Shown here one piece after another: positions 26,001-35,821 of a stretch of DNA of 64,000 nucleotides. The DNA comes from Sideroxydans sp. CL21 (GTDB lineage Bacteria; Pseudomonadota; Gammaproteobacteria; Burkholderiales; Gallionellaceae): contig NZ_LR699166.1 of the NCBI RefSeq assembly GCF_902459525.1, positions 62,001 to 126,000 of the forward strand. Reading direction: 5' to 3'. Position numbers and translations under genes: made by a program. The notes below the pieces were generated by a model, which made no database searches, was not told the DNA's origin, and saw only the letters and a list, made by a program, of their open reading frames with translations. The first letter of the stretch is position 1. Each line of letters begins with the position of its first letter.

Positions 26001-26546
26001 TCAGGGAGCCACAACCGGATTGCTCTTGTCCAGCGCAGCCAGCGCCGCGTCGTAATCCGGTTCGTGGGTGATGTCGTCCACCAGTTCGGCGTGGATGATG
26101 TGGTCCTTGTCATCCAGCACCAGCACGGCACGTGCAGTCACGCCTGACAAAGCCGTATCGGCGATTTTCACGCCGTAGTTGCGCATGAAATCGCGTCCGC
26201 GCATCAGTGACAAAGTGACAACGTTCTGCAAACCTTCCGCGACGCAGAAACGGCTCATCGCGAAGGGCAGGTCGGCGGAGATCACCAGCACCACGGTGTT
26301 GTTCAGCTTGCCGGCGGCTTCGTTGAACTTGCGCGTGGAGGTGGCGCATACCGCGGTGTCCAGGCTCGGCACGATGTTGAGCACCTTGCGCTTGCCCGCG
26401 AAGCTTTGCAGCGAGACATCCTTCAGGTCCTTGTCGACGAGGGTGAAGTCGGGCGCTGTCTGCCCGACGAGCGGGAAGGTGCCGAACAGAGTGACGGGCG
26501 CACCGCCGAGGGTGGTGGCGGGCTTTTCATTTTTTTCTTTGGCCAT
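26001..26546 (-). CDS. tpx: Thiol peroxidase (atypical 2-Cys peroxiredoxin)
   Basis: It reduces hydrogen and alkyl peroxides using thioredoxin. The 181-residue protein has the peroxidatic segment [16 protein letters not shown], with the active Cys in the T-x3-C context, and a second cysteine near residue 105 in [12 protein letters not shown], as in the Tpx group. The frame extends 18 codons upstream, but those come from a palindromic repeat, and the family start fits the ATG at 26546 ([15 protein letters not shown]). It lies downstream of gcvP and is separated from it by that repeat. Confidence 0.96.
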   Translation of the reverse strand: MAKEKNEKPATTLGGAPVTLFGTFPLVGQTAPDFTLVDKDLKDVSLQSFAGKRKVLNIVPSLDTAVCATSTRKFNEAAGKLNNTVVLVISADLPFAMSRFCVAEGLQNVVTLSLMRGRDFMRNYGVKIADTALSGVTARAVLVLDDKDHIIHAELVDDITHEPDYDAALAALDKSNPVVAP

Positions 26547-26566
26547 GATGTGTCTCCTAGAGTTTC

Positions 26567-26596
26567 CGTCATTCCGGCGAAGGCCGGAATGACGGG
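26567..26596. repeat. REP-like palindrome between gcvP and tpx
   Basis: CGTCATTCCGGC, GAAG and GCCGGAATGACG form a near-perfect hairpin in the 54-base gap between gcvP and tpx. It is the same family as the copy at 12476-12500. It could attenuate readthrough from the gcv operon into tpx. Confidence 0.8.
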
Positions 26597-26600
26597 GCAA

Positions 26601-29450
26601 TCAGATGTAGCTAGATATCGGCGGGCAAGCGCAAACCAGATTCTTGTCGCCGTAGACATTATCCACCCGCGCCACGCTCGGCCAAAATTTGTTATCCCGC
26701 ACCCATGGCAGGGGGAATGCCGCCTGTTCGCGCGAATAGGGACGCTTCCACTCATTCGCCACCACGGCTTTCGCGGTATGCGGCGCATGCTTGAGTACAT
26801 TGTCCTTTTTGTCTGCCTTGCCGGAAAGCACTTCATCGATCTCGCCGCGAATGGCGATCATCGCCGCACAGAAACGGTCCAGCTCGGCCTTCGATTCGCT
26901 CTCGGTCGGTTCGACCATCAGTGTGTCGACTACCGGGAAGGACGTGGTCGGTGCGTGGAAGCCAAAATCCATCAAGCGTTTGGCAATGTCCGTCACCTCC
27001 ACGCCTTCCTTCTTCCATTCGCGGCAGTCGAGGATCATCTCGTGCGCGCAGCGGCCGTTCGCGCCGCTGTATAGCGTGGCGTAATGATCTTTCAGCGACT
27101 CCTTGATGTAGTTGGCATTGAGGATTGCCATCCGGGTTGCCTCGGTGAGGCCCGAACCGCCCATCATCTTGATGTAGCCGTAGGAGATCAGCAGGATCAG
27201 CGCGCTGCCGTAGGGCGCAGCGGATACCGCATGGATGCCCTGCGCGCCACCGACCTTGACCACCGGGTGCGACGGCAGGAACGGAGTGAGATGTTCCGCC
27301 ACGCCGATGGGGCCCGCGCCCGGTCCGCCGCCGCCGTGCGGGATCGCGAAGGTCTTGTGCAGGTTGAGGTGGCACACGTCCGCGCCGATGTTGCCGGGGC
27401 TGGTGAGGCCGACCTGGGCATTCATGTTGGCACCGTCCATGTACACCTGACCGCCGTTGGCGTGGATGATCGCGGTGATGTCCTTGATGCTTTCCTCATA
27501 CACGCCGTGCGTGCTGGGGTAGGTCACCATCAGGCAGGACAAGTCGGCCTTGTGCTCTTCCGCCTTGGCGCGCAGGTCGTCCACATCGATGTTGCCCTTG
27601 CTGTCGCACTTGACCACCACGATGTGCAGACCGCACATCGCCGCGCTCGCCGGGTTGGTGCCGTGCGCCGAGGAGGGGATCAGCACCACGTTGCGCCGGT
27701 CTTCGCCGCGCGAACGGTGATAAGCCTGGATCACCAGCAGGCCAGTATATTCGCCCGCCGCGCCGGAGTTGGGCTGGAAGCTCATCTGCGCGAAGCCGGT
27801 GATCTCGGACAATGCCGCATCCAGGCCGGCAATCACTTCCTGATAGCCTTCTGCCTGCTCCAGCGGCACGAAGGGGTGCAGGTTGGCGAACGCGGGCCAG
27901 GTCAGCGCCAGCATCTCGGATGCCGCGTTCAGTTTCATGGTGCAGGAACCCAGCGAGATCATCGAATAAGTGAGCGACAGATCCTTGTTCTCCAGCCGCT
28001 TGATGTAGCGCATCATCTCGGTTTCGGAGTGATAGCTGCTGAACACCGGATGGCTCAGGATGGCCGATAGTCGGGGCTTCACGAGCAGTGCCTGTGCGTT
28101 GACCTGTGCAGCAGTGAGCGCCGGTGCAGTCTTGCCAGCCGCTTGTGCGAACACGGCGAGGATGGCATTGATATCTTCGACCGAGGTGGTCTGGTCGAGC
28201 GAGATGCTCAGCCCGTCGCCGGTATAACGGAAGTTGATCTGTGCCGCGTCGGCTAATGCATGCACCTTCACATTGTCGGTATGCATGAGCTTCAGCGTGT
28301 CGAAGAATATGCCCTCAGACAATGTATAACCCAGCTTCTTCAACTCATCTGCCAGTGCCGCGGCGGAGCGATGCACTTGTGCGGCGATGCCGCGCAGGCC
28401 GTCTGCACCGTGATACACCGCGTACATGCTGGCCATGATCGCCAGCAATGCCTGTGCGGTGCAGATGTTCGAAGTGGCCTTCTCGCGGCGGATATGCTGT
28501 TCGCGAGTCTGCAGCGCCATGCGCAGGGCTGGGTTGCCGTCGGCATCCACCGACACGCCGATGATACGACCCGGCATCGAGCGCCTGTGTGCATCATGGC
28601 AAGCGAAATAAGCGGCGTGTGGTCCGCCGTAGCCCATAGGCACACCGAAACGCTGTGTCGAACCCAGCACGACATCGGCGCCCCATTCACCCGGCGGCGT
28701 GAGCAGCACCAGACTCAGGATATCGGCAGCAACGGCGACGGTCATGCCGTGTTCCTTGGCGCGCTTCACGAAATCGGAATAGTCGTGCACCGTACCATCG
28801 GCTGTCGGGTATTGCAGCAATGCGCCGTACAGCTTGTCGTTCAGCGTCACGCTCCTGAAATCGCCGATCACCAGATCGATACCGAGCGGCTTGGCGCGAG
28901 TTTTCAATAACTCAATAGTTTGCGGATAGCACTCGTTCGACACGAAGAAACTGTTCTTGCCCTGCTCGGCGGCTTCGCGCGAGCGCAGGCCGTGCAGCAT
29001 GGTCATCGCTTCGGCAGCTGCGGTTGCTTCGTCCAGCAGAGATGCATTTGCGATCTCCATACCGGTCAGATCTACAATCATGGTCTGGAAATTCAACAGC
29101 GCTTCCAGACGACCTTGCGCGATTTCTGCCTGGTAAGGCGTGTAGGCGGTGTACCAGCCGGGATTTTCCAGCACATTGCGCTGGATCACCGGCGGCACGA
29201 CGGTGTCGTGATAACCCAGGCCGATGTAACTTTTGTACAACTTGTTTTTCGACGCGATGCCGCGCAGATGCTGCAGGAAAGCGTACTCGCTCATGCCTTC
29301 CGGCAGGTTCAGCGGCTTCTTCAGGCGGATGGCGGCAGGCACGGTCTGGTCGATCAGCGCGTCGAGTGAGGGCGCATTGATCTTGTTCAGCATGGACTGA
29401 ACGTCTTGCGCGCTTGGGCCGTTGTGGCGATTTACAAATTGATCTGACAT
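26601..29450 (-). CDS. gcvP: Glycine dehydrogenase (decarboxylating), P protein
   Basis: It is the PLP-dependent P protein of the glycine cleavage system: it decarboxylates glycine and passes the aminomethyl group to the lipoyl arm of GcvH. At 949 residues it is the fused single-chain form. The N-terminal half has the [10 protein letters not shown]-like start ([13 protein letters not shown]), and the PLP lysine lies near residue 700 in [18 protein letters not shown]. It is the third gene of the gcvT-gcvH-gcvP order and is separated from gcvH by a repeat-rich gap of 121 bases. Confidence 0.98.
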   Translation of the reverse strand: MSDQFVNRHNGPSAQDVQSMLNKINAPSLDALIDQTVPAAIRLKKPLNLPEGMSEYAFLQHLRGIASKNKLYKSYIGLGYHDTVVPPVIQRNVLENPGWYTAYTPYQAEIAQGRLEALLNFQTMIVDLTGMEIANASLLDEATAAAEAMTMLHGLRSREAAEQGKNSFFVSNECYPQTIELLKTRAKPLGIDLVIGDFRSVTLNDKLYGALLQYPTADGTVHDYSDFVKRAKEHGMTVAVAADILSLVLLTPPGEWGADVVLGSTQRFGVPMGYGGPHAAYFACHDAHRRSMPGRIIGVSVDADGNPALRMALQTREQHIRREKATSNICTAQALLAIMASMYAVYHGADGLRGIAAQVHRSAAALADELKKLGYTLSEGIFFDTLKLMHTDNVKVHALADAAQINFRYTGDGLSISLDQTTSVEDINAILAVFAQAAGKTAPALTAAQVNAQALLVKPRLSAILSHPVFSSYHSETEMMRYIKRLENKDLSLTYSMISLGSCTMKLNAASEMLALTWPAFANLHPFVPLEQAEGYQEVIAGLDAALSEITGFAQMSFQPNSGAAGEYTGLLVIQAYHRSRGEDRRNVVLIPSSAHGTNPASAAMCGLHIVVVKCDSKGNIDVDDLRAKAEEHKADLSCLMVTYPSTHGVYEESIKDITAIIHANGGQVYMDGANMNAQVGLTSPGNIGADVCHLNLHKTFAIPHGGGGPGAGPIGVAEHLTPFLPSHPVVKVGGAQGIHAVSAAPYGSALILLISYGYIKMMGGSGLTEATRMAILNANYIKESLKDHYATLYSGANGRCAHEMILDCREWKKEGVEVTDIAKRLMDFGFHAPTTSFPVVDTLMVEPTESESKAELDRFCAAMIAIRGEIDEVLSGKADKKDNVLKHAPHTAKAVVANEWKRPYSREQAAFPLPWVRDNKFWPSVARVDNVYGDKNLVCACPPISSYI

Positions 29451-29568
29451 AGGATTTAGGATCTGGGATCTGGGATCTGGGATTTAGGATTTGGCAAGGA
29501 TGGCGAGAATTCGGAACGAGGATCGAAGAATTGGTTTTCCAAATCCAAAATCCCAGTTCCTAAATCCT
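29451..29568. repeat. Inverted repeat with a three-fold GGATCTG tandem tract
   Basis: AGGATTTAGGATCTGGGA at the left (29451-29492) is mirrored by TCCCAGTTCCTAAATCCT at the right (29541-29568), about 48 bases apart. The left arm is expanded by tandem copies of GATCTGG. It lies in the gcvH-gcvP gap and could fold into a long hairpin in the operon mRNA. Confidence 0.75.
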
Positions 29569-29571
29569 GCC

Positions 29572-29961
29572 TTAATGCGCTTCGCTATCGACGACAGCCT
29601 GATAAGCGGCAGCGTCGAGCAAGGCTGCGACATCCGCCGCGTTATCGGGCTTCATCTTGAAGATCCATGCACCGTACGGGTCGCTGTTGATGTTCTCGGG
29701 TGCTCCATCCAGATCGCCGTTTGCGGCAGTCACCGTGCCGGATACGGGTGCATACACGTCGGCCGCCGCCTTCACCGATTCAACCACGGCGCACTCTTCC
29801 TTGGCTTTCAGCTTGCGGCCGGCGACCGGCGCTTCAACGAATACCATGTCGCCCAGCAGTTCCTGAGCGTGTTCGGTAATGCCGACCGTGATGGTACCGT
29901 CGGCTTCGGTTTTGACCCACTCGTGGGAAGCGGTGTATTTCAGGTTGGATGGATTGCTCAT
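29572..29961 (-). CDS. gcvH: Glycine cleavage system H protein
   Basis: This is the lipoyl carrier that shuttles the aminomethyl intermediate between P, T and L proteins. The 129-residue length is typical. The lipoylation site is Lys64 in [14 protein letters not shown], the N terminus reads YTASHEWVK, and [19 protein letters not shown] is well conserved. It lies between gcvT and gcvP; a palindromic repeat fills the gap to gcvT. Confidence 0.98.
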   Translation of the reverse strand: MSNPSNLKYTASHEWVKTEADGTITVGITEHAQELLGDMVFVEAPVAGRKLKAKEECAVVESVKAAADVYAPVSGTVTAANGDLDGAPENINSDPYGAWIFKMKPDNAADVAALLDAAAYQAVVDSEAH

Positions 29962-29993
29962 TCTTGTTCTCCAGATGATTAACAGTTAATTCG

Positions 29994-30067
29994 TAGGTCG
30001 GGTTAGGCGAAGCCGTAACCCGACATTGCACTGTCGGGTTACGCAAAGAAACCGCTAACCCGACCTA
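29994..30067. repeat. 74-bp palindromic repeat TAGGTCGGGTTAG in the gcvT-gcvH gap
   Basis: The ends TAGGTCGGGTTAG and CTAACCCGACCTA are perfect inverted copies of 13 bases, and GTAACCCGACA with TGTCGGGTTAC forms a second internal palindrome. The element fills most of the 117-base gap between gcvT and gcvH. Such elements are widely dispersed in proteobacterial chromosomes; here the result would be a processing or attenuation hairpin within the operon mRNA. Confidence 0.85.
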
Positions 30068-30078
30068 TCTCTACCTCT

Positions 30079-31167
30079 TTAAATCAAACCCTTGCCGTTG
30101 CGGGCAAACGGGTACTTCACAACTTTTGCGTTCAACAACTTGTCGCGTATTTCGACTTGTACGGTATCGCCGACCTGCACACCGTTCGGCACGCGCGCCA
30201 GGGCGATGGACTTTTCCAGTGTGGGCGAGAAACTGCCGCTGGTGATCTCGCCTTCGCCGTGTACAGTCTTTACCTTTTGGTGACCACGCAACACGCCGCG
30301 ATCCAGGAGTAGCAGTCCGACCAGTTTGTTGCCCGGGGGATTTGCCTGCAACGCAGCCTTGCCGATGAAATCGCGCTCGCTCTTCAGGTCCACCGTCCAT
30401 GCCAGACCCGATTCCAGCGGGCCGACCGTCTCGTCCATGTCCTGGCCGTAGAGATTCATGCCTGCTTCGAGGCGCAGCGTGTCGCGCGCACCGAGGCCGA
30501 TGGGTTTGACGCCTTTTTCCGCAAGCGTCTTCCAGAAGAAAGGCGCAGCCTTGGCAGGAAGCATGATCTCGAAACCGTCTTCGCCGGTGTAACCGGTGCG
30601 CGCGATGAACATCGTGCCCATTTCCACTGCGCTGAAAGGAACAAGATGTGAGCTCAATTCCTTGCTGCCGGGTAGCGCTTCCCATACTTTCGCGCGGGCA
30701 TTCGGCCCTTGCACGGCGATCATCGCCAGTTCGGGATGGTCGGCGATGTCCAGTGTGGGCGCATGAGCAGCGGCTTGCGCCTTCATCCACGCGATGTCCT
30801 TGTCGGCGGTACCTGCGTTGACCACGATGCGGAACCATTCTTCCGTCATGAAGTAGACGATCAGGTCGTCGATCACATGGCCGTCCGGGCGCAACATGGC
30901 CGAATACAGCGCCTTGCCCGGCATGGTCAATTTATCCACGTTGTTGGCCAGCAAGTAACGCAGGAATGTGCGTACCCCGGCGCCCTTCATGTCGACCACG
31001 CGCATGTGCGAGACGTCGAACATGCCGCAGTCGTTGCGTACCAGGTGGTGTTCGTCGATCTGCGAGCCGTAATTGACCGGCATGTCCCAGCCGCCGAAAT
31101 CCACCATCTTGGCGCCCATGGCACGGTGAGCTGCATTGAGAGGAGTTTGTTTAAGTGTGGTCATCAT
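30079..31167 (-). CDS. gcvT: Aminomethyltransferase, glycine cleavage T protein
   Basis: It transfers the methylene group from the H-protein-bound intermediate to tetrahydrofolate, releasing ammonia. The 362-residue protein starts [28 protein letters not shown], shows [12 protein letters not shown], and has the folate-binding [16 protein letters not shown] near residues 187-203. Two adjacent ATG codons (31167 and 31164) can start it. It is the first gene of the gcv operon, and the leader contains a tandem glycine riboswitch with a terminator hairpin at 31274-31299. Confidence 0.98.
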   Translation of the reverse strand: MMTTLKQTPLNAAHRAMGAKMVDFGGWDMPVNYGSQIDEHHLVRNDCGMFDVSHMRVVDMKGAGVRTFLRYLLANNVDKLTMPGKALYSAMLRPDGHVIDDLIVYFMTEEWFRIVVNAGTADKDIAWMKAQAAAHAPTLDIADHPELAMIAVQGPNARAKVWEALPGSKELSSHLVPFSAVEMGTMFIARTGYTGEDGFEIMLPAKAAPFFWKTLAEKGVKPIGLGARDTLRLEAGMNLYGQDMDETVGPLESGLAWTVDLKSERDFIGKAALQANPPGNKLVGLLLLDRGVLRGHQKVKTVHGEGEITSGSFSPTLEKSIALARVPNGVQVGDTVQVEIRDKLLNAKVVKYPFARNGKGLI

Positions 31168-31263
31168 TCGCTTTCAGAAAACAAGGTTTGCGAGTTTCCG
31201 CCTTTCGGCAAATACCTGCTTAAATTACTTCAGTGCAGACTTACCTTCAGGTTAGTCGTAACT

Positions 31264-31299
31264 AAAATAAAAAGGCGAAGCAGCATATGCTGCTTCGCC
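31264..31299 (-). terminator. Riboswitch expression-platform terminator of the gcv operon
   Basis: GGCGAAGCAGCAT and ATGCTGCTTCGCC form a perfect 13-bp stem at 31274-31299, and the minus strand then continues TTTTTATTTT. It directly follows the second glycine aptamer, the standard place for a glycine-relieved terminator. Confidence 0.85.
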
Positions 31300-31535
31300 C
31301 CATCTGTCCTTGTTACCTGAGAGATTACAACTTTCGTCGTGTGCCCCTTCGGTGGCCGACTGCATTCCCTCACCCCAACCCTCTCCCGCAAGCGGGCGAG
31401 GGGGCAAAAGATTCGCTAAGCGAACTTGATGCGACGACGCTCTCCAGATTTGCCTGTTCCGATTGGTTCATGAGCCTGAGCGGTTACGGGTGTTGCGCCT
31501 TCGGCGGTGCCATGCATCGGCACTCTCTCCCAGTC
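31300..31535 (-). promoter_or_regulatory. Tandem glycine riboswitch with a REP element in its linker
   Basis: On the minus strand, aptamer 1 (about 31439-31532) shows GGGAGAG, CACCGCCGAAGGCGCAA, CTCAGG and TCTGGAGAG. Aptamer 2 (about 31300-31362) shows CACCGAAGGGGCA, CTCTCAGGTAA and AAGGACAGA. These are the conserved cores of the two glycine aptamers that activate gcv operons when glycine is high. Unusually, about 80 bases including a REP palindrome (31368-31405) separate them; known tandem forms have a linker of only several bases. The rest of the 401-base gene-free stretch holds the terminator and the short leader. Confidence 0.88.
31368..31405. repeat. REP family A (CCCTCACCCCAACCCTC) in riboswitch linker
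   Basis: CCCTCACCCCAACCCTCTCC, a short loop GCAAGC, then GGGCGAGGGGG form an imperfect hairpin. The same unit is found at 45242-45276, 46885-46918, 46939-46974, 51771-51805, 51826-51859, 53772-53804 and split at 55652-55748. Here it lies between the two glycine aptamers. Confidence 0.88.
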
Positions 31536-31568
31536 GGTTTGAACGGCGGGTGGATTATACCGGAAGTC

Positions 31569-32381
31569 TTACTTCGGGTAGAAAAGGAACAAGCGATATC
31601 CGGAGGGTTGAAGATCGGTGGTATCCAAGTGCAGTTTGATATCCAGGTCACGGTTGGCAGGGAGCCCCTGCTTCTCGTTGTCGCCCGCTTTCAGGTAATC
31701 CGCCGCATGAAACACACGGCGGGCGATGGGCTGGTCCTGCACGCTGGTAAGCGTAAGTTCCAGGCTGGGATAGGCTTGCGCATACGGAGCGCGGTTGTGG
31801 ATCAGGGCATGCAGCGTGACGATATTGTTCAGGTTGGGATCGGACTCCAGTTCGGACGATTCGATACTGACCAGGTCTGCCTTTTGGGGCAAAGCGACCG
31901 TGCATTGAAGCAGTGCACAGTAGTCCTCAAGCAGCGGTTTTAGGCCGGGCAGGCTGGAGCCGATCTCGATGCGGAAGTAATAGGTCGCTTGTGCCAGCAG
32001 GATCAACGCCAGCAGAAAGCCCGCAAAGATGGCTGTCCAGCTTGTTTTTTTTGGCGGCATCTCCAGTATTTCATCGGTCAGTTCTTCAACGAACTGTACT
32101 TGCTGCGCCAGGGTGGTTGGCTCTTCTTTCGGTTCCGGCACGTCGAAAATGGGTGCGAGATCGGTCTCGATGGTCGGAATTTCGGCCTCAACCGCCGGAA
32201 TCTCGGGTTCGATGGGCAAGCTGAGCTGCTGGGGATTGGGTTCGTCGTCGTGGAGATGCTTGCTTGCATCGAACACTTCATGGCAACGTCCGCAACGTAC
32301 CAGCCCGTCATGCGCATCGAGTTGAGCCCCGGTCACTTTGAAACGGGTGCCGCATTGGGGACATTGCGTGATCTCTGTCAT
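31569..32381 (-). CDS. Zinc-ribbon and DUF3426 protein
   Basis: The 270-residue protein starts with an MJ0042-type zinc ribbon (ITQCPQCGTRFKV, then GLVRCGRCHEVFDA), followed by an acidic low-complexity stretch, one membrane helix near residues 125-147 (IFAGFLLALILLAQATYYF) and a C-terminal DUF3426 domain. The helix predicts a cytoplasmic zinc ribbon and a periplasmic DUF3426 part. The function is unknown. It overlaps prmA by 4 bases, a pairing typical of betaproteobacteria. The ATG at 32381 is preferred to 32408. Confidence 0.87.
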   Translation of the reverse strand: MTEITQCPQCGTRFKVTGAQLDAHDGLVRCGRCHEVFDASKHLHDDEPNPQQLSLPIEPEIPAVEAEIPTIETDLAPIFDVPEPKEEPTTLAQQVQFVEELTDEILEMPPKKTSWTAIFAGFLLALILLAQATYYFRIEIGSSLPGLKPLLEDYCALLQCTVALPQKADLVSIESSELESDPNLNNIVTLHALIHNRAPYAQAYPSLELTLTSVQDQPIARRVFHAADYLKAGDNEKQGLPANRDLDIKLHLDTTDLQPSGYRLFLFYPK

Positions 32382-33268
32382 TTCTTTACACCTGACAAAC
32401 AACACCATCCATCTTCCAGCACAGCGGGCACAAGGTCAAACCATTGTGCGTAGATGCTCATCACACCTTCGGCCTGTTCGGCGAGGATGCCGGAGAGAAC
32501 GATGCGTCCGCCCGACCTGGTAGCTGCCGCCAGCAACGGAGCCAGGGCGCGCAGCGGATTGGTCAGGATATTTGCAACGACGACGTCGTATTGGGAAAGT
32601 GCTGCTCCATCCGGCAATTGGAAATTTGCCTGCACCCGGTTGGCCAGTGCATTGTCGCGGCTGGCCTGCACGGCTTGTTCGTCCACGTCCACGCCGATTG
32701 CCTTGCCTGCACCCAGCTTCATGGCGGCGATGGCGAGGATGCCGGAACCGCAGCCGTAATCGAGAACCGATTCGCCGCCCCTGATGTTCTCGTCCAGCCA
32801 GCGCAAACATAGCCTTGTGGTGGGATGGCTGCCGGTGCCGAAGGCGAGACCGGGATCGAGCGCGATGTTGATGGCTGTGGGGTCGGTCGGCGTGTGCCAG
32901 GTCGGTACGATCCACAGACGTTGCGAAATGCGGATCGGATCGAACTGCGCCTGGGTCAAGCGCACCCAGTCGCTTTCTTCCAATGTTTCGATGTGATGTT
33001 CGGGAAGAGCATCGATGCCGAGTTCGGTGCAACAGGCTTGCAGGATGCCAGCGACATCGGCATCGTTCTCGAACAGGGCGTTGATCAGATTGTGCTGCCA
33101 GACCGCGGAAGTGGGTTCGCCAGGTTCGCCGAAGATGGCCTGCTCATCCGGTGTGTCGGCGTCCGCATCCAGCATGTCCACCGACAGTGCGCCATGTGCC
33201 AGCAGCGCCTCGCTCAGCGCTTCGGCGTAATCGGCTTTGGCGCGCACTGCCAGCGTGAGCCAGGACAC
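32378..33268 (-). CDS. prmA: Ribosomal protein L11 methyltransferase
   Basis: It trimethylates several lysines and the N terminus of ribosomal protein L11. The 296-residue protein starts WLTLAVRAKADYAEALSEAL, with the linker and catalytic domain containing DPGLAFGTGSHPTTRLCL and motif I VLDYGCGSGILAIAAMKLGA, then NILTNPLRALAP. The GTG start at 33268 lies 2 bases after the accC stop. It is in a conserved order with accC and accB upstream and the DUF3426 gene downstream. Confidence 0.97.
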   Translation of the reverse strand: MSWLTLAVRAKADYAEALSEALLAHGALSVDMLDADADTPDEQAIFGEPGEPTSAVWQHNLINALFENDADVAGILQACCTELGIDALPEHHIETLEESDWVRLTQAQFDPIRISQRLWIVPTWHTPTDPTAINIALDPGLAFGTGSHPTTRLCLRWLDENIRGGESVLDYGCGSGILAIAAMKLGAGKAIGVDVDEQAVQASRDNALANRVQANFQLPDGAALSQYDVVVANILTNPLRALAPLLAAATRSGGRIVLSGILAEQAEGVMSIYAQWFDLVPAVLEDGWCCLSGVKK

Positions 33269-33270
33269 GT

Positions 33271-34626
33271 TTACTTGCCCTTCGTTTTTTCTGCCAGCTT
33301 GTGTTCCAGGTAGTGGATGCTGGTTGCGCCGCGCACGAATGCCGCGTCGTTCATCAGTTCCTGATGCAGCGGAATGTTGGTGTTGATACCTTCCACCACC
33401 ATCTCGGACAAGGCGGTGCGCATACGGGCGATGGCTTGGTCGCGCGTGTCGCCGTAAGCGATGATCTTGCCAATCATGGAATCGTAATACGGCGGGATGA
33501 AATAATTGTTGTACACATGCGAGTCAACGCGGATACCGGGGCCGCCGGGCACGTGCCAGTTGGTGATGCGTCCGGGTGAGGGCACGAAAGTGTAAGGATG
33601 TTCGGCATTTACGCGACATTCCACGGCATGGCCGCGGAACTGGATGTCTTTCTGGCGGAACGGCAGCTTTTCGCCTGCGGCGATGCGAATCTGCTGCTGA
33701 ACAATGTCGATGCCGGTGATCATTTCGGTGACCGGATGTTCCACCTGCACGCGGGTGTTCATCTCGATGAAATAGAACTCATCGTTTTCGTACAGGAATT
33801 CGAACGTGCCCGCGCCGCGATAATTGATCTTGCGGCAGGCCTCGGCACAGCGTTCGCCAATCTTGTCGCGTAATTTTGCGTTGAGAAACGGAGCCGGTGC
33901 TTCCTCGATGATCTTCTGGTGGCGGCGCTGCATTGAACAGTCGCGCTCGCCCAGATATACGGCATTACCGTGCTGGTCGGCCAGGATCTGGATCTCGATA
34001 TGGCGCGGGTTTTCCAGGAACTTCTCCATGTAAACCATGGGATTGTTGAAGGCAGCCTGCGCTTCGGTCTTGGTCATGGTCACCGCGTTGAGCAGTGCAG
34101 CTTCGGTATGCACCACGCGCATGCCGCGCCCGCCGCCACCGCCCGATGCCTTGATGATGACCGGGTAACCGATGAACCTGGCGATACGCATGATTTCGGC
34201 CGGATCGTCCGGCAGGGCACCGTCCACGCCGGGCACGACAGGTACGCCCGCCTTCTTCATCGCATTCTTGGCGGAGATCTTGTCGCCCATCAGGCGGATG
34301 GTCTCGGCGCGCGGGCCGATGAAGACGAAGCCTGATTTTTCAACGCGCTCGGAAAAATCGGCGTTCTCGGACAAGAAGCCGTATCCGGGGTGGATGGCTT
34401 GAGCGTCTGTTACTTCCGCCGCACTGATGATGGCGGGGACATGCAAATAGCTCTGGCTGGAGGGCGCGGGGCCGATACAGACGGATTCGTCGGCCAGTTT
34501 CACATACTTGGCTTCGGCATCCGCTTCGGAATGCACGGCGACGGTCTTGATGCCCATCTCGCGGCACGCGCGCTGGATGCGTAGCGCGATCTCGCCGCGA
34601 TTGGCAATGAGGATCTTCTCAAACAT
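33271..34626 (-). CDS. accC: Acetyl-CoA carboxylase, biotin carboxylase subunit
   Basis: It carboxylates the biotin on AccB with ATP and bicarbonate, the first half-reaction of fatty acid synthesis. The 451-residue protein starts [20 protein letters not shown], has the glycine-rich ATP loop [14 protein letters not shown], and the catalytic [18 protein letters not shown]. The frame is open 18 codons further, but homology begins at the ATG at 34626. It lies 60 bases after accB. Confidence 0.98.
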   Translation of the reverse strand: MFEKILIANRGEIALRIQRACREMGIKTVAVHSEADAEAKYVKLADESVCIGPAPSSQSYLHVPAIISAAEVTDAQAIHPGYGFLSENADFSERVEKSGFVFIGPRAETIRLMGDKISAKNAMKKAGVPVVPGVDGALPDDPAEIMRIARFIGYPVIIKASGGGGGRGMRVVHTEAALLNAVTMTKTEAQAAFNNPMVYMEKFLENPRHIEIQILADQHGNAVYLGERDCSMQRRHQKIIEEAPAPFLNAKLRDKIGERCAEACRKINYRGAGTFEFLYENDEFYFIEMNTRVQVEHPVTEMITGIDIVQQQIRIAAGEKLPFRQKDIQFRGHAVECRVNAEHPYTFVPSPGRITNWHVPGGPGIRVDSHVYNNYFIPPYYDSMIGKIIAYGDTRDQAIARMRTALSEMVVEGINTNIPLHQELMNDAAFVRGATSIHYLEHKLAEKTKGK

Positions 34627-34686
34627 GACGGGCTTCTCCGGTGGTGCCGGAGTTCGGGGTTTGCGTTCGAATACGGCCATGGCGCT

Positions 34687-35136
34687 TTAACCGATGATGA
34701 ACAGAGGTTGACCGAACTCGACGGCCTGGCCGTTCTCCACGAGGATGGCCTTGATCACGCCAGCCTTGTCGGCTTCGATCTCGTTCAACAGCTTCATCGC
34801 TTCGATGATGCACAGTGTGTCGCCTTCGTTCACGCTCTGGCCGATGTCGACGAAAGAATTGGCGCCGGGGGACGGGGAACGATAAAAGCTGCCAACCATC
34901 GGCGATTTGACTATATGGCCTTCCGGTACGGCCGGGGCGGCAGGTGCTGCGGCGATGGGTGCCGCGGCGGGAGCGGGAGCGGCCTGAGGAGCTGCAGCAT
35001 AGTATTGCTGCATGGGCGCTGCAACGGAACTGGAGCGCGAAATGCGCACGTGTTCTTCACCTTCTGTCAGTTCCAGCTCGGCGATGCCTGAGTTTTCGAC
35101 CAGTTCGATCAGTGTTTTCAGCTTGCGCAGATCCAT
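34687..35136 (-). CDS. accB: Biotin carboxyl carrier protein of acetyl-CoA carboxylase
   Basis: The 149-residue carrier has an N-terminal segment [20 protein letters not shown], an Ala/Pro-rich flexible linker at residues 44-72, and a biotinyl domain with Lys115 in [12 protein letters not shown] as the biotin site. It forms the carboxylase with AccC directly downstream. aroQ precedes it by only 2 bases, so all three genes are probably one transcript. Confidence 0.98.
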   Translation of the reverse strand: MDLRKLKTLIELVENSGIAELELTEGEEHVRISRSSSVAAPMQQYYAAAPQAAPAPAAAPIAAAPAAPAVPEGHIVKSPMVGSFYRSPSPGANSFVDIGQSVNEGDTLCIIEAMKLLNEIEADKAGVIKAILVENGQAVEFGQPLFIIG

Positions 35137-35138
35137 TT

Positions 35139-35582
35139 TTAGCTCCTTACAGAATGTTGTAGTGCGAATTGCAATGCGAGTTCATAGCCTGTTGCCCCTA
35201 AACCGCTGATAACCCCGACCGCGATGTCGGAGAAATAAGATTCTTTACGGAACGCCTCGCGGGCAAACACGTTGGACAGATGCACCTCGACGAACGGGAT
35301 AGCAACTGCTGCCAATGCATCGCGTATTGCCACGCTGGTATGTGTGTACGCCGCCGGATTGATGATAATGAAGTCCGTACCGTCCGTGCGCGCCAATTGC
35401 ACCCGGTCCACCAGTGCCGACTCTGCGTTGCTCTGGAAATGGGACAGTTTTGCGCTCTTTGCCAGCGCTAGTGCCGACAACTTGGCGTTAATTTCGTCCA
35501 ACGTGACACGGCCATATACCTCCGGCTCGCGCATGCCGAGCAGGTTCAAATTGGGGCCGTGTAGTACCAGGATGTTCTTCAT
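35139..35582 (-). CDS. aroQ: Type II 3-dehydroquinate dehydratase
   Basis: It dehydrates 3-dehydroquinate in the shikimate pathway. The 147-residue length suits the dodecameric type II enzyme. [17 protein letters not shown] carries the active-site Tyr23, [17 protein letters not shown] has Asn75 and His81, and [15 protein letters not shown] has the catalytic His101. It is the first gene of the aroQ-accB-accC-prmA group; the 239-base gap upstream is the likely promoter region, but I see no clear boxes there. Confidence 0.98.
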   Translation of the reverse strand: MKNILVLHGPNLNLLGMREPEVYGRVTLDEINAKLSALALAKSAKLSHFQSNAESALVDRVQLARTDGTDFIIINPAAYTHTSVAIRDALAAVAIPFVEVHLSNVFAREAFRKESYFSDIAVGVISGLGATGYELALQFALQHSVRS

Positions 35583-35821
35583 GGGGAGCGAAGTTTGCCG
35601 AAAATGGGTGAGTTTGTCTACCTTTTCGGGGGAATTGAGAAAAATCAGCCTGTAGGCAGGGAATTAAACGTTATCGGAGAAGTAGACATCCGAGCGATAG
35701 CTGAAATGGTCAAGAACAGACCGTAGAGTTCAAAACAAAGTCGAATGCCACGGCTTGGTTCCAAAAGACAAGCTGCTGCAAAAAGACTGCCAGCCGAATA
35801 TTAAACTTGAACTCTGCTTGT

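Noticed and set aside
35583-35821. Possible gene remnant or element between aroQ and dsbD
   Set aside because: Only a weak GAGTTCAA inverted pair is seen about 100 bases apart; no frame, no repeat family and no clear hairpin terminator.
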